Source: Muricauda sp. MAR_2010_75
GTDB lineage: Bacteria > Bacteroidota > Bacteroidia > Flavobacteriales > Flavobacteriaceae
DNA: 64,000 bases
NCBI RefSeq assembly: GCF_000745185.1
Contig: NZ_JQNJ01000001.1
Location: forward strand, 1,263,501-1,327,500
Direction of reading: 5' to 3'
The stretch's first letter is position 1; every line of letters starts with the position of its first letter. The notes under the pieces were generated by a model. The model was not told the origin of the DNA. It made no database searches and saw nothing but the letters and a program-made list of their open reading frames with translations. Of the stretch, positions 8,924 through 17,233 are shown piece by piece. A program made the translations under genes and the position numbers.

Positions 8924-10117
8924 ATGTACGGAAAAATCAAAGAACACTTGGCCCAAGAGCTGGAAGAAATAAAGGAAGCAGGCCTTTTTAAGAAAGAACG
9001 CATTATAACCTCCCCCCAGGGAGCGGTCATAAAAATTTCCACAGGAGAGGAGGTCATCAACTTTTGCGCGAATAATTATTTGGGGCTGTCCTCTCATCCT
9101 GATGTGATACAGGCCGCGAAGGATGTGATGGATACCCATGGCTTTGGAATGTCGTCGGTACGGTTCATCTGCGGTACGCAGGACATCCATAAAGAATTGG
9201 AGCAAAAAATAGCCAATTTCTATGGCACGGAGGATACCATATTGTATGCGGCTGCCTTTGATGCCAATGGTGGGGTTTTTGAGCCATTATTGACCGCAGA
9301 GGATGCCATTATCTCCGATTCACTGAACCATGCCTCCATTATTGATGGGGTCCGTCTTTGCAAAGCAAAGCGCTATCGCTATGAGAATAGTAATATGGCC
9401 GATTTGGAGGAACAATTGAAACAGAGCGTAAAAGATGGTGCCCGGTTCAAAATTATTGTGACCGATGGCGTCTTTTCCATGGATGGCCTTTTGGCTCCCT
9501 TGGACAAAATTTGTGATTTGGCAGATAAATACGATGCCCTAGTGATGATCGATGAATGCCATGCGGCAGGTTTTATTGGGGAAACCGGTCGCGGAACCTT
9601 GGAAGAAAAAGGGGTCATGGACCGTATCGACATCATTACCGGAACCTTGGGCAAGGCCCTTGGTGGCGCCATGGGCGGCTATACCACCGGAAAAAAGGAA
9701 ATCATTGAACTATTGCGCCAGCGATCACGGCCGTATCTTTTCTCCAATTCCTTGGCACCGGCCATTGTTGGGGCTTCCATAAAGGTTTTTGACATGCTGG
9801 ATAAGGACACATCCTTACGGGATAAACTCCAAAACAACACGGAATACTTTAAAAAAGGCATGAAAGAAGCTGGATTTGATATTATTGATGGCGATTCGGC
9901 CATCGTTCCCGTGATGCTATACGATGCAAAACTTTCCCAAAAAATGGCCGATATGCTGCTGGATGAGGGCATTTATGTTATCGGATTCTTCTATCCTGTG
10001 GTTCCAAAAGGAAAAGCACGGATTCGTGTTCAATTGTCCGCAGCGCATGAAAAAGAACACTTGGACCATGCAATAAATGCCTTTATTAAGGTAGGAAAGT
10101 CGTTGAAAATCGTCTAA
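8924..10117 (+). CDS. kbl: Glycine C-acetyltransferase (2-amino-3-ketobutyrate CoA ligase)
   Basis: The protein has 397 residues, the normal length. It is a PLP-dependent alpha-oxoamine synthase that cleaves 2-amino-3-oxobutyrate with CoA to glycine and acetyl-CoA in threonine breakdown. [15 protein letters not shown] and the substrate-binding [15 protein letters not shown] are present, and the PLP lysine is in [15 protein letters not shown] near residue 245. No threonine dehydrogenase gene is next to it. The gene starts nine bases after the helicase gene, so it may be cotranscribed. The closest alternatives are BioF or serine palmitoyltransferase, but the motifs and length favour Kbl. Confidence 0.9.
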   Translation: MYGKIKEHLAQELEEIKEAGLFKKERIITSPQGAVIKISTGEEVINFCANNYLGLSSHPDVIQAAKDVMDTHGFGMSSVRFICGTQDIHKELEQKIANFYGTEDTILYAAAFDANGGVFEPLLTAEDAIISDSLNHASIIDGVRLCKAKRYRYENSNMADLEEQLKQSVKDGARFKIIVTDGVFSMDGLLAPLDKICDLADKYDALVMIDECHAAGFIGETGRGTLEEKGVMDRIDIITGTLGKALGGAMGGYTTGKKEIIELLRQRSRPYLFSNSLAPAIVGASIKVFDMLDKDTSLRDKLQNNTEYFKKGMKEAGFDIIDGDSAIVPVMLYDAKLSQKMADMLLDEGIYVIGFFYPVVPKGKARIRVQLSAAHEKEHLDHAINAFIKVGKSLKIV

Positions 10118-10175
10118 AATCGTTGAAATGCAACAATTCTTCTGGCAAATGAGTCAAAAAAAAAGAATGTTTGAT

Positions 10176-10206
10176 TTTGTTAATAAGTCTTAACAACTTA
10201 CATTTG
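10176..10206 (+). promoter_or_regulatory. Promoter of ompA (consensus Bacteroidota sigma-A type)
   Basis: TTTG at 10176-10179, a 19-base spacer, then TACATTTG at 10199-10206 match the Bacteroidota promoter consensus exactly. Transcription would start near 10212, about 30 bases before the ATG. This fits a strongly expressed outer membrane protein. Confidence 0.8.
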
Positions 10207-10240
10207 CTGCTGATAAACACTTAAACTTAAAATTTTGAGC

Positions 10241-11599
10241 ATGAAACATCTTAGCAAATTATTGGTTGTTGCCCTTGTATTTGTAGGGATCAACAGCATA
10301 CAAGCGCAAGACGAGAATAATCCATGGCAGATTAGTTTTGGGGTGAATGCAATTGATGCATATCCAACCAATGACGAGAATAATCCATTTTCAAGTACTA
10401 CGCTTTTCGATGAGTACTTTAATGTGTCAGACCACTGGAACATCTTGCCTTCTGTTTCCTATGTAGGCGTTTCCAAGTACATTGGTGACGGATTTTCCAT
10501 TGGTGCACGTGGTTCCTTGAACAGAATTGAGAAAATTGGTGAAGCTTCTGTAGATGACCTTTCTCACTATGCTGTTGATGGTACTATTAAGTACAACTTC
10601 CTAAAAAACACAACAATTGACCCATTTGCTGAGATTGGTGGTGGTTACACTTGGGTTGATGAAATTGGTGCTGGTACGGTAAACGGAGGTGTTGGTATCA
10701 ACATCTGGTTTTCTGAAAACATTGGTCTTACTTTGCAGACTCAATACAAGCACGCTTTTGAAGACTATTTGGTTAAGCATTTCCAACACTTGGCTGGTCT
10801 TAGCATTAAGTTTGGTGGTACTGACACCGACGGTGACGGTATCTACGACAAAGACGATGCTTGTCCAGAAGTTGCTGGTTTGGAAGCTTTCAATGGTTGT
10901 CCTGATTCTGACGGAGATGGTATCGAAGATTCCAAAGATGCCTGTCCTAACGAAGCTGGTCCTAAAGAAATGAACGGATGTCCTGATTCTGACGGTGACG
11001 GTGTTGCTGATAAAGATGATGCTTGTCCTAGCACTCCTGGTCTTCCTGCTCTAGCTGGTTGTCCTGATGCTGATGGTGACGGTGTTGCGGATAAAGATGA
11101 TGATTGTCCTAACGAAGCTGGTCCTGCTGAGAATAACGGTTGCCCATGGCCAGATAGCGATGGTGACGGTGTTCTTGACAAAGATGATCAGTGTCCTGAT
11201 GTAGCTGGAACTGTAGCTAACAACGGTTGCCCAGAAGTAACTGAAGAAGTTCAAAAACAATTGAACGACTACGCTAGAACCATCTTGTTCGATACTGGTA
11301 AGTCTTCCATCAAAGCAGAATCTACTTCTGTAATGGTTGACATCATCCAAATCTTGAACGAATATCCTAACGCTAAGTTTACTGTAGAAGGTCACACTGA
11401 CAGCGTAGGTAGCGAGTCATTGAACCAAAAACTTTCTGAAGAAAGAGCCAACTCTGTAAGAACCTTCTTGATTGACAAGGGTATTGCTTCAGATAGATTG
11501 ACAGCTATTGGTTATGGTGAGGCCAAGCCTATCGCCACTAACAATACAAGAGCTGGTAGAGCTCAAAACAGACGAGTTGAAATCAACTTGATAAAATAA
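10241..11599 (+). CDS. OmpA-family outer membrane protein with type-3 calcium-binding repeats
   Basis: The protein has 452 residues. A signal peptide ends at SIQAQ (about residue 20). An eight-stranded barrel-like region follows to about residue 190. Then come five thrombospondin type-3 repeats of the [15 protein letters not shown] type, likely Ca-binding, and a C-terminal OmpA peptidoglycan-binding domain with [23 protein letters not shown] and [10 protein letters not shown]. The ATG at 10241 is preferred to the TTG six bases earlier because it begins the signal peptide. Codons in the gene are strongly biased (GGT, GCT, GTT), unlike its neighbours, as in abundant proteins. It has a consensus promoter and a strong terminator, so it is monocistronic. 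Confidence 0.92.
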   Translation: MKHLSKLLVVALVFVGINSIQAQDENNPWQISFGVNAIDAYPTNDENNPFSSTTLFDEYFNVSDHWNILPSVSYVGVSKYIGDGFSIGARGSLNRIEKIGEASVDDLSHYAVDGTIKYNFLKNTTIDPFAEIGGGYTWVDEIGAGTVNGGVGINIWFSENIGLTLQTQYKHAFEDYLVKHFQHLAGLSIKFGGTDTDGDGIYDKDDACPEVAGLEAFNGCPDSDGDGIEDSKDACPNEAGPKEMNGCPDSDGDGVADKDDACPSTPGLPALAGCPDADGDGVADKDDDCPNEAGPAENNGCPWPDSDGDGVLDKDDQCPDVAGTVANNGCPEVTEEVQKQLNDYARTILFDTGKSSIKAESTSVMVDIIQILNEYPNAKFTVEGHTDSVGSESLNQKLSEERANSVRTFLIDKGIASDRLTAIGYGEAKPIATNNTRAGRAQNRRVEINLIK

Positions 11600-11622
11600 T
11601 CGAAAACACAAAGTTTTCTTTT

Positions 11623-11656
11623 AAAAAGGCCCCGCAGTTGCGGGGCCTTTTTTATT
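11623..11656 (+). terminator. Terminator after ompA
   Basis: The stem AAAAAGGCCCCGCA pairs with TGCGGGGCCTTTTT around a short loop and is followed by more T residues. This strong intrinsic terminator ends nine bases before the next ATG. Confidence 0.9.
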
Positions 11657-11664
11657 TTTAGTAC

Positions 11665-14397
11665 ATGCATAAAAGCTTTCTAGAACATGTATTGAACGAC
11701 CTCCAAAAAAAAGGCACGGATTTCTCCGAATGTACTTTTGTACTTCCCAGTAAACGTTCTGGTACTTTTCTGAAAAAACATTTGGCCTCCTCCTTGCCCC
11801 AAAACATTTTCAGTCCAAAAAATATTTCCATTCAAGACTTTATTGCAGACATATCTGGAATGGAGCAAACCTCCAATCTGGACCTATTGCTGGTCCTATA
11901 TGACGTTTATAAAGAAACCCAAATAGAAGAACCCGATGACTTTCCTTCTTTTTTGAAATGGGGACAAACGCTTTTGCAGGACTTCAATGAAATGGATGGC
12001 TACCTTATTCCAGCACATGACCTGCTCAACTACCTTTCTGCCATCAAGGAAATCGACCATTGGTCCGTAAAAAAAGAAAAAACAGAGTTGGTCCAAAACT
12101 ACCTTCAGCTTTGGAATAAATTGGAGACCATATATAATGGTTTCAATACCGTTTTAAAAGAACAGAAGAGAGGTTATCAAGGGCTTATGGCCAAGGTTGC
12201 GGTTTCCCGTTTAGAGGAATATTCCAAAAACCATAAAACTACACCCATTATTTTCGTCGGGTTCAATGCTTTGACCTCGGCAGAATCAAAGATTGTACAG
12301 CATTTTCTTGAACAAGGTAACGGACAAATCTATTGGGATATTGATACGTACTTTCTCAATGACCCTATCCACGATGCCGGACTTTTCATCAGGAATTACC
12401 AGCGCAACTGGCCCTACTACAAAAACAAAGGAGGGATAACGCCACAAAGTAATTTTTTGTCTCCCAAAAAAATTTCAATTACCGGCGTTCCCAAAAGCAT
12501 TTCACAAACCAAATATGTAGGGCAATTGTTGCATGAGTTAAACTCCAGTGCTGCTATTGATTTTTCCAAAACAGCCGTTGTTCTTGCTGATGAGTCCCTG
12601 CTCTCTCCCATGCTTCATGCAGTACCGCCATCCATCAATGCCGTGAACATAACTATGGGACTGCCCCTGAACAAAACCATTTTGTACTCCTTTTTTATCG
12701 CATTCTTAGAGCTTAACGCAAATACTTCCGAAAGAGGATGGTTCTACAAATATGTTCTGGAGCTTATCTCAAATCCGTATTGCTTGACCCTTTCAACGTC
12801 CAGCAAGGTCGATTTTGCCCCAATTATGGCCAAGGAAATCAAAGAACAGAACAGGTTGTACATCAACGGCGGTGTCCTGGACAGATATGCCGAAGCTTAT
12901 GACGTGCTGAAAATTATCTTTCCCAAAGACCGTATTTCAGTGTTGCAATGGATAGATAATTGCCTTCTGCTCATTGATCGGTTGAAGATTACCTATCAAC
13001 AAGAGAAAAACACCATGGAACTGGAACAGGTCTATCGGTTTTACACCCTCTTCAACCAATTGAAGGAATATTTGGCCCATGTAGATTTCATCAGTGAACT
13101 CAAATCCATCAAAAACCTGTTTAAACAGCTGGCATCCATGGAAACCCTGGATTTTATCGGGGAACCGCTAACCGGGCTCCAAATTATGGGAATGCTGGAA
13201 AGTAGGAACTTGGATTTTGAAACGGTCATCCTCACCTCGGTCAACGAGGGTATTCTACCATCCGGCAAAATGAACAATTCCTTTATCCCTTTTGATGTAA
13301 AACGGGATTACGGTCTGCCCACCTATAAAGAAAAGGATGCCATATACGTCTATCATTTCTACAGACTGATACAACGGGCCAAAAACGTGTACATCATCTA
13401 TAATACGGAACCCGATGTTTTGGAAGGCGGTGAAAAAAGCAGGCTCATCTCCCAATTGCTGGCAGATGATAACATTGCCCCATTCATTACACACACCATT
13501 GCAGCTCCTCAAGCTAATATTACACCTTCCCAACCTTTGGAAATAAAGAAAGGGGCATCGCTATTGGATGACATCATTGCTTTTGCCAAAAGTGGGTTTT
13601 CACCAACTTCCTTGACCAATTATGTGAGGAATCCCATCGACTTTTACACCCGAAATATCCTTAAAATCAACGATCTCGATGAAGTTGAGGAAAACATAGC
13701 CGCCAACACTTTTGGTACCATAGTACATGACAGTTTGGAAGAGTTGTATACTCCCCTTCTGGGAACAATGCTTTCAAAAGGAAATATTGAGGCCCTAAAG
13801 CCCAAAATTCCTATTGTTGTAAAAGGTCATTTTCAAAAAAACTTGTTCGGTGTTGATATTTCCAAAGGAAAGTTCCTGTTGGTCCATAATGTTATTTGTA
13901 AGTATTTGGAGAACTTTATGGCCATCGAAATAAAGCAACTCCAACGGCATACGATCAAAATACTGGCCTTGGAAGAAAAATATGATGTCCAACTCCATGT
14001 TCCTGAGTTGGATTTTCCCGTAAAACTCAAAGGCACCTTGGACCGTGTTGATGAGTTTAACGGCATTACAAGAATCATTGATTACAAAACAGGAAGGGTA
14101 GAGCCGAAAAACGTAAAGCTTACCGACTGGGAGGAACTCATCACCAACTATGATAAGAGCAAAGCTTTTCAGTTGCTGTGCTACGCACTCCTGTATAACA
14201 AAAAACACGGGGCGGAATCCGCTCTTGCCGGAATCTATTCCTTTAAAAATTTGGGACAGGGGTTGTTTTCCTTTTCACAGGACAAAAACAACACCCTTAT
14301 TGATACCGAGGTTTTATCCACTTTTGAGGGCTACTTAAAGCAGCTCATCCTGGAAATCTGCAACCCCTCGCTCCCCTTAACCGAAAAAGCAGTCTGA
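11665..14397 (+). CDS. AddB-like PD-(D/E)XK nuclease protein
   Basis: This 910-residue protein is the probable partner of the AddA-like helicase encoded at 5801. The N-terminal part resembles an inactive helicase with no Walker A. The C-terminal RecB-type nuclease starts near SLTNYVRNPIDFYTRNILKI and carries a catalytic core of LDRVDEFNGITRIIDYKTG near residues 793-811. In Fe-S AddB proteins the entry motif contains Cys; here it reads NPIDFY and the cysteine cluster is not visible, so no iron-sulfur cluster is expected. The complex would process double-strand breaks. The gene is separated from its partner by kbl and ompA. It ends directly against the convergent SDR stop. Confidence 0.82.
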   Translation: MHKSFLEHVLNDLQKKGTDFSECTFVLPSKRSGTFLKKHLASSLPQNIFSPKNISIQDFIADISGMEQTSNLDLLLVLYDVYKETQIEEPDDFPSFLKWGQTLLQDFNEMDGYLIPAHDLLNYLSAIKEIDHWSVKKEKTELVQNYLQLWNKLETIYNGFNTVLKEQKRGYQGLMAKVAVSRLEEYSKNHKTTPIIFVGFNALTSAESKIVQHFLEQGNGQIYWDIDTYFLNDPIHDAGLFIRNYQRNWPYYKNKGGITPQSNFLSPKKISITGVPKSISQTKYVGQLLHELNSSAAIDFSKTAVVLADESLLSPMLHAVPPSINAVNITMGLPLNKTILYSFFIAFLELNANTSERGWFYKYVLELISNPYCLTLSTSSKVDFAPIMAKEIKEQNRLYINGGVLDRYAEAYDVLKIIFPKDRISVLQWIDNCLLLIDRLKITYQQEKNTMELEQVYRFYTLFNQLKEYLAHVDFISELKSIKNLFKQLASMETLDFIGEPLTGLQIMGMLESRNLDFETVILTSVNEGILPSGKMNNSFIPFDVKRDYGLPTYKEKDAIYVYHFYRLIQRAKNVYIIYNTEPDVLEGGEKSRLISQLLADDNIAPFITHTIAAPQANITPSQPLEIKKGASLLDDIIAFAKSGFSPTSLTNYVRNPIDFYTRNILKINDLDEVEENIAANTFGTIVHDSLEELYTPLLGTMLSKGNIEALKPKIPIVVKGHFQKNLFGVDISKGKFLLVHNVICKYLENFMAIEIKQLQRHTIKILALEEKYDVQLHVPELDFPVKLKGTLDRVDEFNGITRIIDYKTGRVEPKNVKLTDWEELITNYDKSKAFQLLCYALLYNKKHGAESALAGIYSFKNLGQGLFSFSQDKNNTLIDTEVLSTFEGYLKQLILEICNPSLPLTEKAV

Positions 14398-15108
14398 TTA
14401 TTTTAAATCAGGGCGTGTAGGACGCACCTCTATCTTGCTCGGCAATGTCCGTGGGTGCATGGTAAGTAAGTCAACGACCAATTTACCAATATCCTCAGGC
14501 TGAATTTTCCACGCGTCTTTATCCGATGGTTCATTATCGTTAAAATGACTCGCTACCGAACCGGGCATGATCGTTGTTGTTTTTATATTGTGTTTTCTAA
14601 GGTCTAGCATGGCTGCTTGTGTGAAGCCTACCACTCCAAATTTGGTGGCATTATACCCAGCCCCTCCGGCAAAAAAGTTGGTTCCGGCCAAACTTGCCAA
14701 GGTCATGTAATAGCCTTCAGACTCTTTCAATGCCTCCACTGATGCTTTTAAGGTATGGAACACTCCGTTCAAATTTGTGTCGATCATTTGGCGCCAAGTT
14801 TTCTCGCTCATTTCATCAACGGGTTCAAAAATGCCTACTCCGGCATTGGCCATAACCATATCCAATTGCCCCCAAGTGGCTAGAATTTTATCCACTGCCT
14901 GCTTTTCGTCTGCCAGCCTGGTAACATCGGAGACCAAACCCAAAACACGTTCGCCATCCCCTAGGTTTTTTACGGCCCAATCCACCCCTTCTTGACTTCT
15001 TCCGCTGACGGCCACCTTCATGCCTTCTTTTAATAGGCATTCAGCGATGCCATATCCTATGCCTTTGGTTCCTCCTGTAATGTATGCTACTTTTCCTTCT
15101 AAGTTCAT
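14398..15108 (-). CDS. Short-chain dehydrogenase/reductase
   Basis: The protein has 236 residues, a classical SDR. The cofactor loop is ITGGTKGIGYG at about residues 10-20, the NAG structural motif is in VMANAGVG, and the active site is YNATK near residue 153. AVSGRSQEG after the second strand suggests NADP preference through the Arg. The substrate is unknown; FabG-like or sugar/alcohol reductases share these motifs. It is convergent with the AddB-like gene with no gap. Its start-codon region is complementary to ten bases of the small-RNA segments of copies 1 and 2 (see findings). Confidence 0.85.
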   Translation of the reverse strand: MNLEGKVAYITGGTKGIGYGIAECLLKEGMKVAVSGRSQEGVDWAVKNLGDGERVLGLVSDVTRLADEKQAVDKILATWGQLDMVMANAGVGIFEPVDEMSEKTWRQMIDTNLNGVFHTLKASVEALKESEGYYMTLASLAGTNFFAGGAGYNATKFGVVGFTQAAMLDLRKHNIKTTTIMPGSVASHFNDNEPSDKDAWKIQPEDIGKLVVDLLTMHPRTLPSKIEVRPTRPDLK

Positions 15109-15151
15109 GTTGATATAATTTATCCCTAAAGTTCAAAAAGGAAATGGCCAA

Positions 15152-15180
15152 AAACAAAAAATCCATCCTAAAAGGATGGT
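15152..15180 (-). terminator. Terminator beyond the split tRNA copy
   Basis: Read on the minus strand, ACCATCC-TTTT-AGGATGG is followed by ATTTTTTG. It lies nine bases past the 3' end of the tRNA-like fragment at 15189-15246, as expected for a former tRNA gene. Confidence 0.7.
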
Positions 15181-15188
15181 AAAATTTG

Positions 15189-15246
15189 TGGAGAATACCG
15201 GATTCGAACCGGTGGCCTTTCCGAAAGCCTTCGGAACACTCTAGCC
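15189..15246 (-). pseudogene. 3' part of a split tRNA-Ala-like gene
   Basis: On the minus strand this runs from GGCTAGAG of the D arm through a replaced anticodon arm to a T arm and acceptor end identical to the intact tRNA-Ala at 15657-15730 (GGTTCGAATCC and ATTCTCCA). The anticodon arm is an 18-base near-palindrome (TTCCGAAGGCTTTCGGAA) that cannot form a 5+7+5 arm. The D arm is interrupted by the end of the GIY-YIG reading frame. It is probably not a functional tRNA. Confidence 0.72.
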
Positions 15247-15495
15247 TTCAGCCTCTGAAATAAGAAATTCAATGTACTTCCTGCTTTTCTTTCTTTTAAT
15301 TTCCCTTTCCCTGGCCATAGCGCCACTCCTTGTGGTAAAATGTTCAGTATACTTTACCTTCCAATCTGTTGCAATTTTTGTGTATTTGGACCTGGCGCCA
15401 TTGTGCCGACGTATTCTGTCTTCCAAATCCTGACAATGACCCACATACTATCGGTCAGCAGATTCACTGTATACGATGTAGACGAAATATTCCAT
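15241..15495 (-). pseudogene. GIY-YIG nuclease gene with an internal stop
   Basis: Translated from ATG at 15495, the frame reads MEYFVYIVYSESADR, then TAG at 15448-15450, then YVGHCQDLEDRIRRHN and on to ISEAEG, about 84 codons in total. VYI and YVG correspond to the GIY and YIG halves of the nuclease domain. The stop falls where relatives have a residue between the two halves, consistent with a single TAT or TAC to TAG change. A GTG start at 15444 would give only a 67-residue fragment without the GIY strand. The final stop TAG lies inside the tRNA-derived GGCTAG. The gene fills most of the interval that splits the tRNA copy. Confidence 0.72.
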
Positions 15496-15551
15496 AAATA
15501 CATCATTTTTGAGGTATGCTTGTGACTCTTGAGTGAAGAACGTTGTTCGCA

Positions 15552-15604
15552 GGTGGCCTTTCCGAAGGTCTTCGGAACGCTCTAGCCAACTGAGCTAATC
15601 CCTT
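15552..15604 (-). pseudogene. 5' part of a split tRNA-Ala-like gene
   Basis: On the minus strand AAGGGATTAGCTCAGTTGG follows the intact tRNA-Ala except for the first two acceptor bases (AA instead of GG). It then continues into a near-palindromic anticodon arm, TTCCGAAGACCTTCGGAA, and GGCCACC, where similarity stops. Bases 15552-15587 repeat 15211-15246 with three differences in 36. The fragment therefore flanks the GIY-YIG insert as a direct repeat. Confidence 0.72.
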
Positions 15605-15620
15605 AAAATAACCTCAAAAT

Positions 15621-15647
15621 AAAAAAGCACCCAATTTGAGGTGCTTT
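15621..15647 (-). terminator. Terminator of tRNA-Ala
   Basis: On the minus strand the arms GCACC and GGTGC enclose an eight-base AT-rich loop and are followed by a run of six T residues. It lies about ten bases past the tRNA 3' end. Confidence 0.8.
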
Positions 15648-15656
15648 CATTTTTTG

Positions 15657-15730
<74 letters not shown>

Positions 15731-15788
15731 GTAAGAGAGCGCAAAGGAAATACTTTTTTCCGAAAGTATCAAAAATTGCGTTGTTTCC

Positions 15789-16586
15789 TTAATCTTTTTT
15801 AACGCTCAACACCAAAACGGGAATGGGCACAAAAAACTCAGATTTTGGTATCGTATTTTTTTCCCAAAGCTTTTTGAAGAATCCCCGTTTCCTTCTAAAA
15901 ACACACAACATATCGGGGTGTTCTTTTTGGAAATGTTCAATTACACCCAAATAGGTGGTGCCATTTTCCGTGATGGTCAATTGTTTGCTCAAATCCATGA
16001 GGGCCGTGTTCACTTTAAGATCATCTTCAGAATATCCCGGCCTTTTTACCAAGAGCAAGCTCACTTCAGCCCTAAATTTGTTCTTTATACTTACCAAAGG
16101 ATTCAGGATACTGCTCCGCTTTAAGATTCCAGAACCAAACGCGGTCAATATCTTTTTCAAGGGTTTGAATTCGGTTCCCTTTGGGACAATCAAAGTGGGA
16201 ATATTGGTCTGTTTAATGATACGGCCCGAAGTGTTCCCCAAATAAAGTTCTTCCTGAATATCGTTACTTCTTGGGGCAATGATGATCAAATCTATCCCCA
16301 ATTCTTTGTTGATGTCCTTAAGGCCATCAATAATATCGCCATTGTAGGTTGCCATTTTAATTTCAACACCTTTGGTGTCCACTTGTTCAATCACCTCTTT
16401 CAAATGTTCCTTGCTGCTTTTGGCCACTTTCTCCTCAACATTGGCCAAGCTCCCTACGGCAGTGGTGACCGAGAACACATCCATCACAAAAACTTTGGCA
16501 CCAAAATTAAATGCAAAGTCGATGGCGTATTGCAGTGTGCTTGAAGAATTTGGTGAAGTTCCAATAGGTACGAGTATATTGTTCAT
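15789..16586 (-). CDS. Universal stress protein family (tandem UspA)
   Basis: This 265-residue cytoplasmic protein has an N-terminal UspA domain (NNILVPIGTSPNSSSTLQYA, then DLIIIAPRSND and LGNTSGRIIKQTNIPTLIVP) at about residues 1-145 and a shorter, degenerate second domain. In the first domain the GxxGRIIKQTNIP loop approximates the ATP-binding motif. The second domain lacks a recognisable nucleotide loop. Such proteins are linked to stress survival, but the specific role is unknown. The gene lies upstream of tRNA-Ala on the same strand. Confidence 0.85.
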   Translation of the reverse strand: MNNILVPIGTSPNSSSTLQYAIDFAFNFGAKVFVMDVFSVTTAVGSLANVEEKVAKSSKEHLKEVIEQVDTKGVEIKMATYNGDIIDGLKDINKELGIDLIIIAPRSNDIQEELYLGNTSGRIIKQTNIPTLIVPKGTEFKPLKKILTAFGSGILKRSSILNPLVSIKNKFRAEVSLLLVKRPGYSEDDLKVNTALMDLSKQLTITENGTTYLGVIEHFQKEHPDMLCVFRRKRGFFKKLWEKNTIPKSEFFVPIPVLVLSVKKD

Positions 16587-16639
16587 TATTTGGTGATTGA
16601 GATTAAACCCTAAATTTACAACTTAATTAAAATGAAACC

Positions 16640-17140
16640 ATGATCAGGCATGCAAAGATATCTGAAATAAAGGATATCCTAAACATCACCAAGGCCTGCG
16701 CCACAAAAATGCAGGAAAATGGTATTTTTCAGTGGAACGAACACTATCCGTCTGAGACCGCCTTTGTACGGGATGTGGAGCGCAATGAACTCTATGTGAT
16801 TGAAGAAAACGGAGCTATTTTGGGAACTATTGTCATTTCAACCTATATGGATGAGGAATATGTGCCTATTGAATGGTTGACACCCAATGGCAACAGTACC
16901 TATATTCATCGCCTTTCCATTCATCCTGATCATCAAGGCAAAGGATTGGCCCAGAAGTTAATGGATTTTGCTGAAAACTATTCCCGGGAACATGGATTTG
17001 TATCGGTTCGTCTTGATACCTTCTCTCAAAACCACAGAAATCAACGTTTTTACGAGCAACGAGGTTATCAAAAATTGGGCGACATCTTCTTTCCCAAACA
17101 AAGTGAGCATCCTTTTCATTGTTATGAATTAGTGCTGTAA
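16640..17140 (+). CDS. GNAT family N-acetyltransferase
   Basis: The 166-residue protein has the acetyl-CoA binding motif RLSIHPDHQGKGLAQKLM at about residues 91-108 and the later NQRFYEQRGYQKLG segment of the GNAT fold. The acceptor substrate cannot be inferred. The last 54 bases of the gene, with the stop, are part of a 57-base perfect direct repeat whose second copy lies at 18264-18320 beyond the epimerase gene. This shows that GNAT and MATE were once neighbours. Confidence 0.85.
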   Translation: MIRHAKISEIKDILNITKACATKMQENGIFQWNEHYPSETAFVRDVERNELYVIEENGAILGTIVISTYMDEEYVPIEWLTPNGNSTYIHRLSIHPDHQGKGLAQKLMDFAENYSREHGFVSVRLDTFSQNHRNQRFYEQRGYQKLGDIFFPKQSEHPFHCYELVL

Positions 17141-17143
17141 CTT
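17087..17143 (+). repeat. 57-bp direct repeat, copy 1 (GNAT 3' end)
   Basis: This is identical to 18264-18320. It covers the end of the GNAT gene and its stop. Weaker similarity extends about ten bases to the left and continues right into the MATE-like remnant. Confidence 0.9.
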
Positions 17144-17152
17144 ACTGTCGAT

Positions 17153-17218
17153 TTAAGCACACAGGTAAATTTTAAAAGCATTTCATAGTATTCTATTCGG
17201 GTTTGAAGCGTTTCGTTA
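17153..17218 (+). pseudogene. Internally deleted remnant of a MATE gene
   Basis: Bases 17153-17182 translate as LSTQVNFKSI, against (M)STHVNFRSI at the start of the MATE gene at 18330. The next codons, 17183-17218, read S-stop-YSIRV-stop-SVSL, against SYYSIRVWGFPL at MATE codons 131-142. The two parts are joined in the same frame, as if about 120 codons were deleted, and two codons have become stops. This is a decayed second copy of the 5' part of the MATE gene. Confidence 0.75.
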
Positions 17219-17233
17219 TAAAAGTAAAACATT

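Noticed and set aside
10843..11181. Minus-strand reading frames inside the OmpA repeats with Ser/Pro-rich translation
   Set aside because: They are mirror frames of the repeated calcium-binding coding sequence and have no homology or start signals.
11665..14397. Classical AddB with an iron-sulfur cluster
   Set aside because: The cysteine of the entry motif is replaced (NPIDFY), and no matching downstream cysteine triplet is visible.
15241..15444. A complete 67-residue GIY-YIG protein from a GTG start at 15444
   Set aside because: It would lack the GIY strand of the domain, while the missing strand is encoded in frame just upstream of a TAG. A pseudogene is the simpler reading.
15189..15604. 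Two additional tRNA genes beside tRNA-Ala
   Set aside because: Each fragment lacks one end of the cloverleaf, and the anticodon arm is an 18-base palindrome that cannot make a normal five-pair stem with a seven-base loop.
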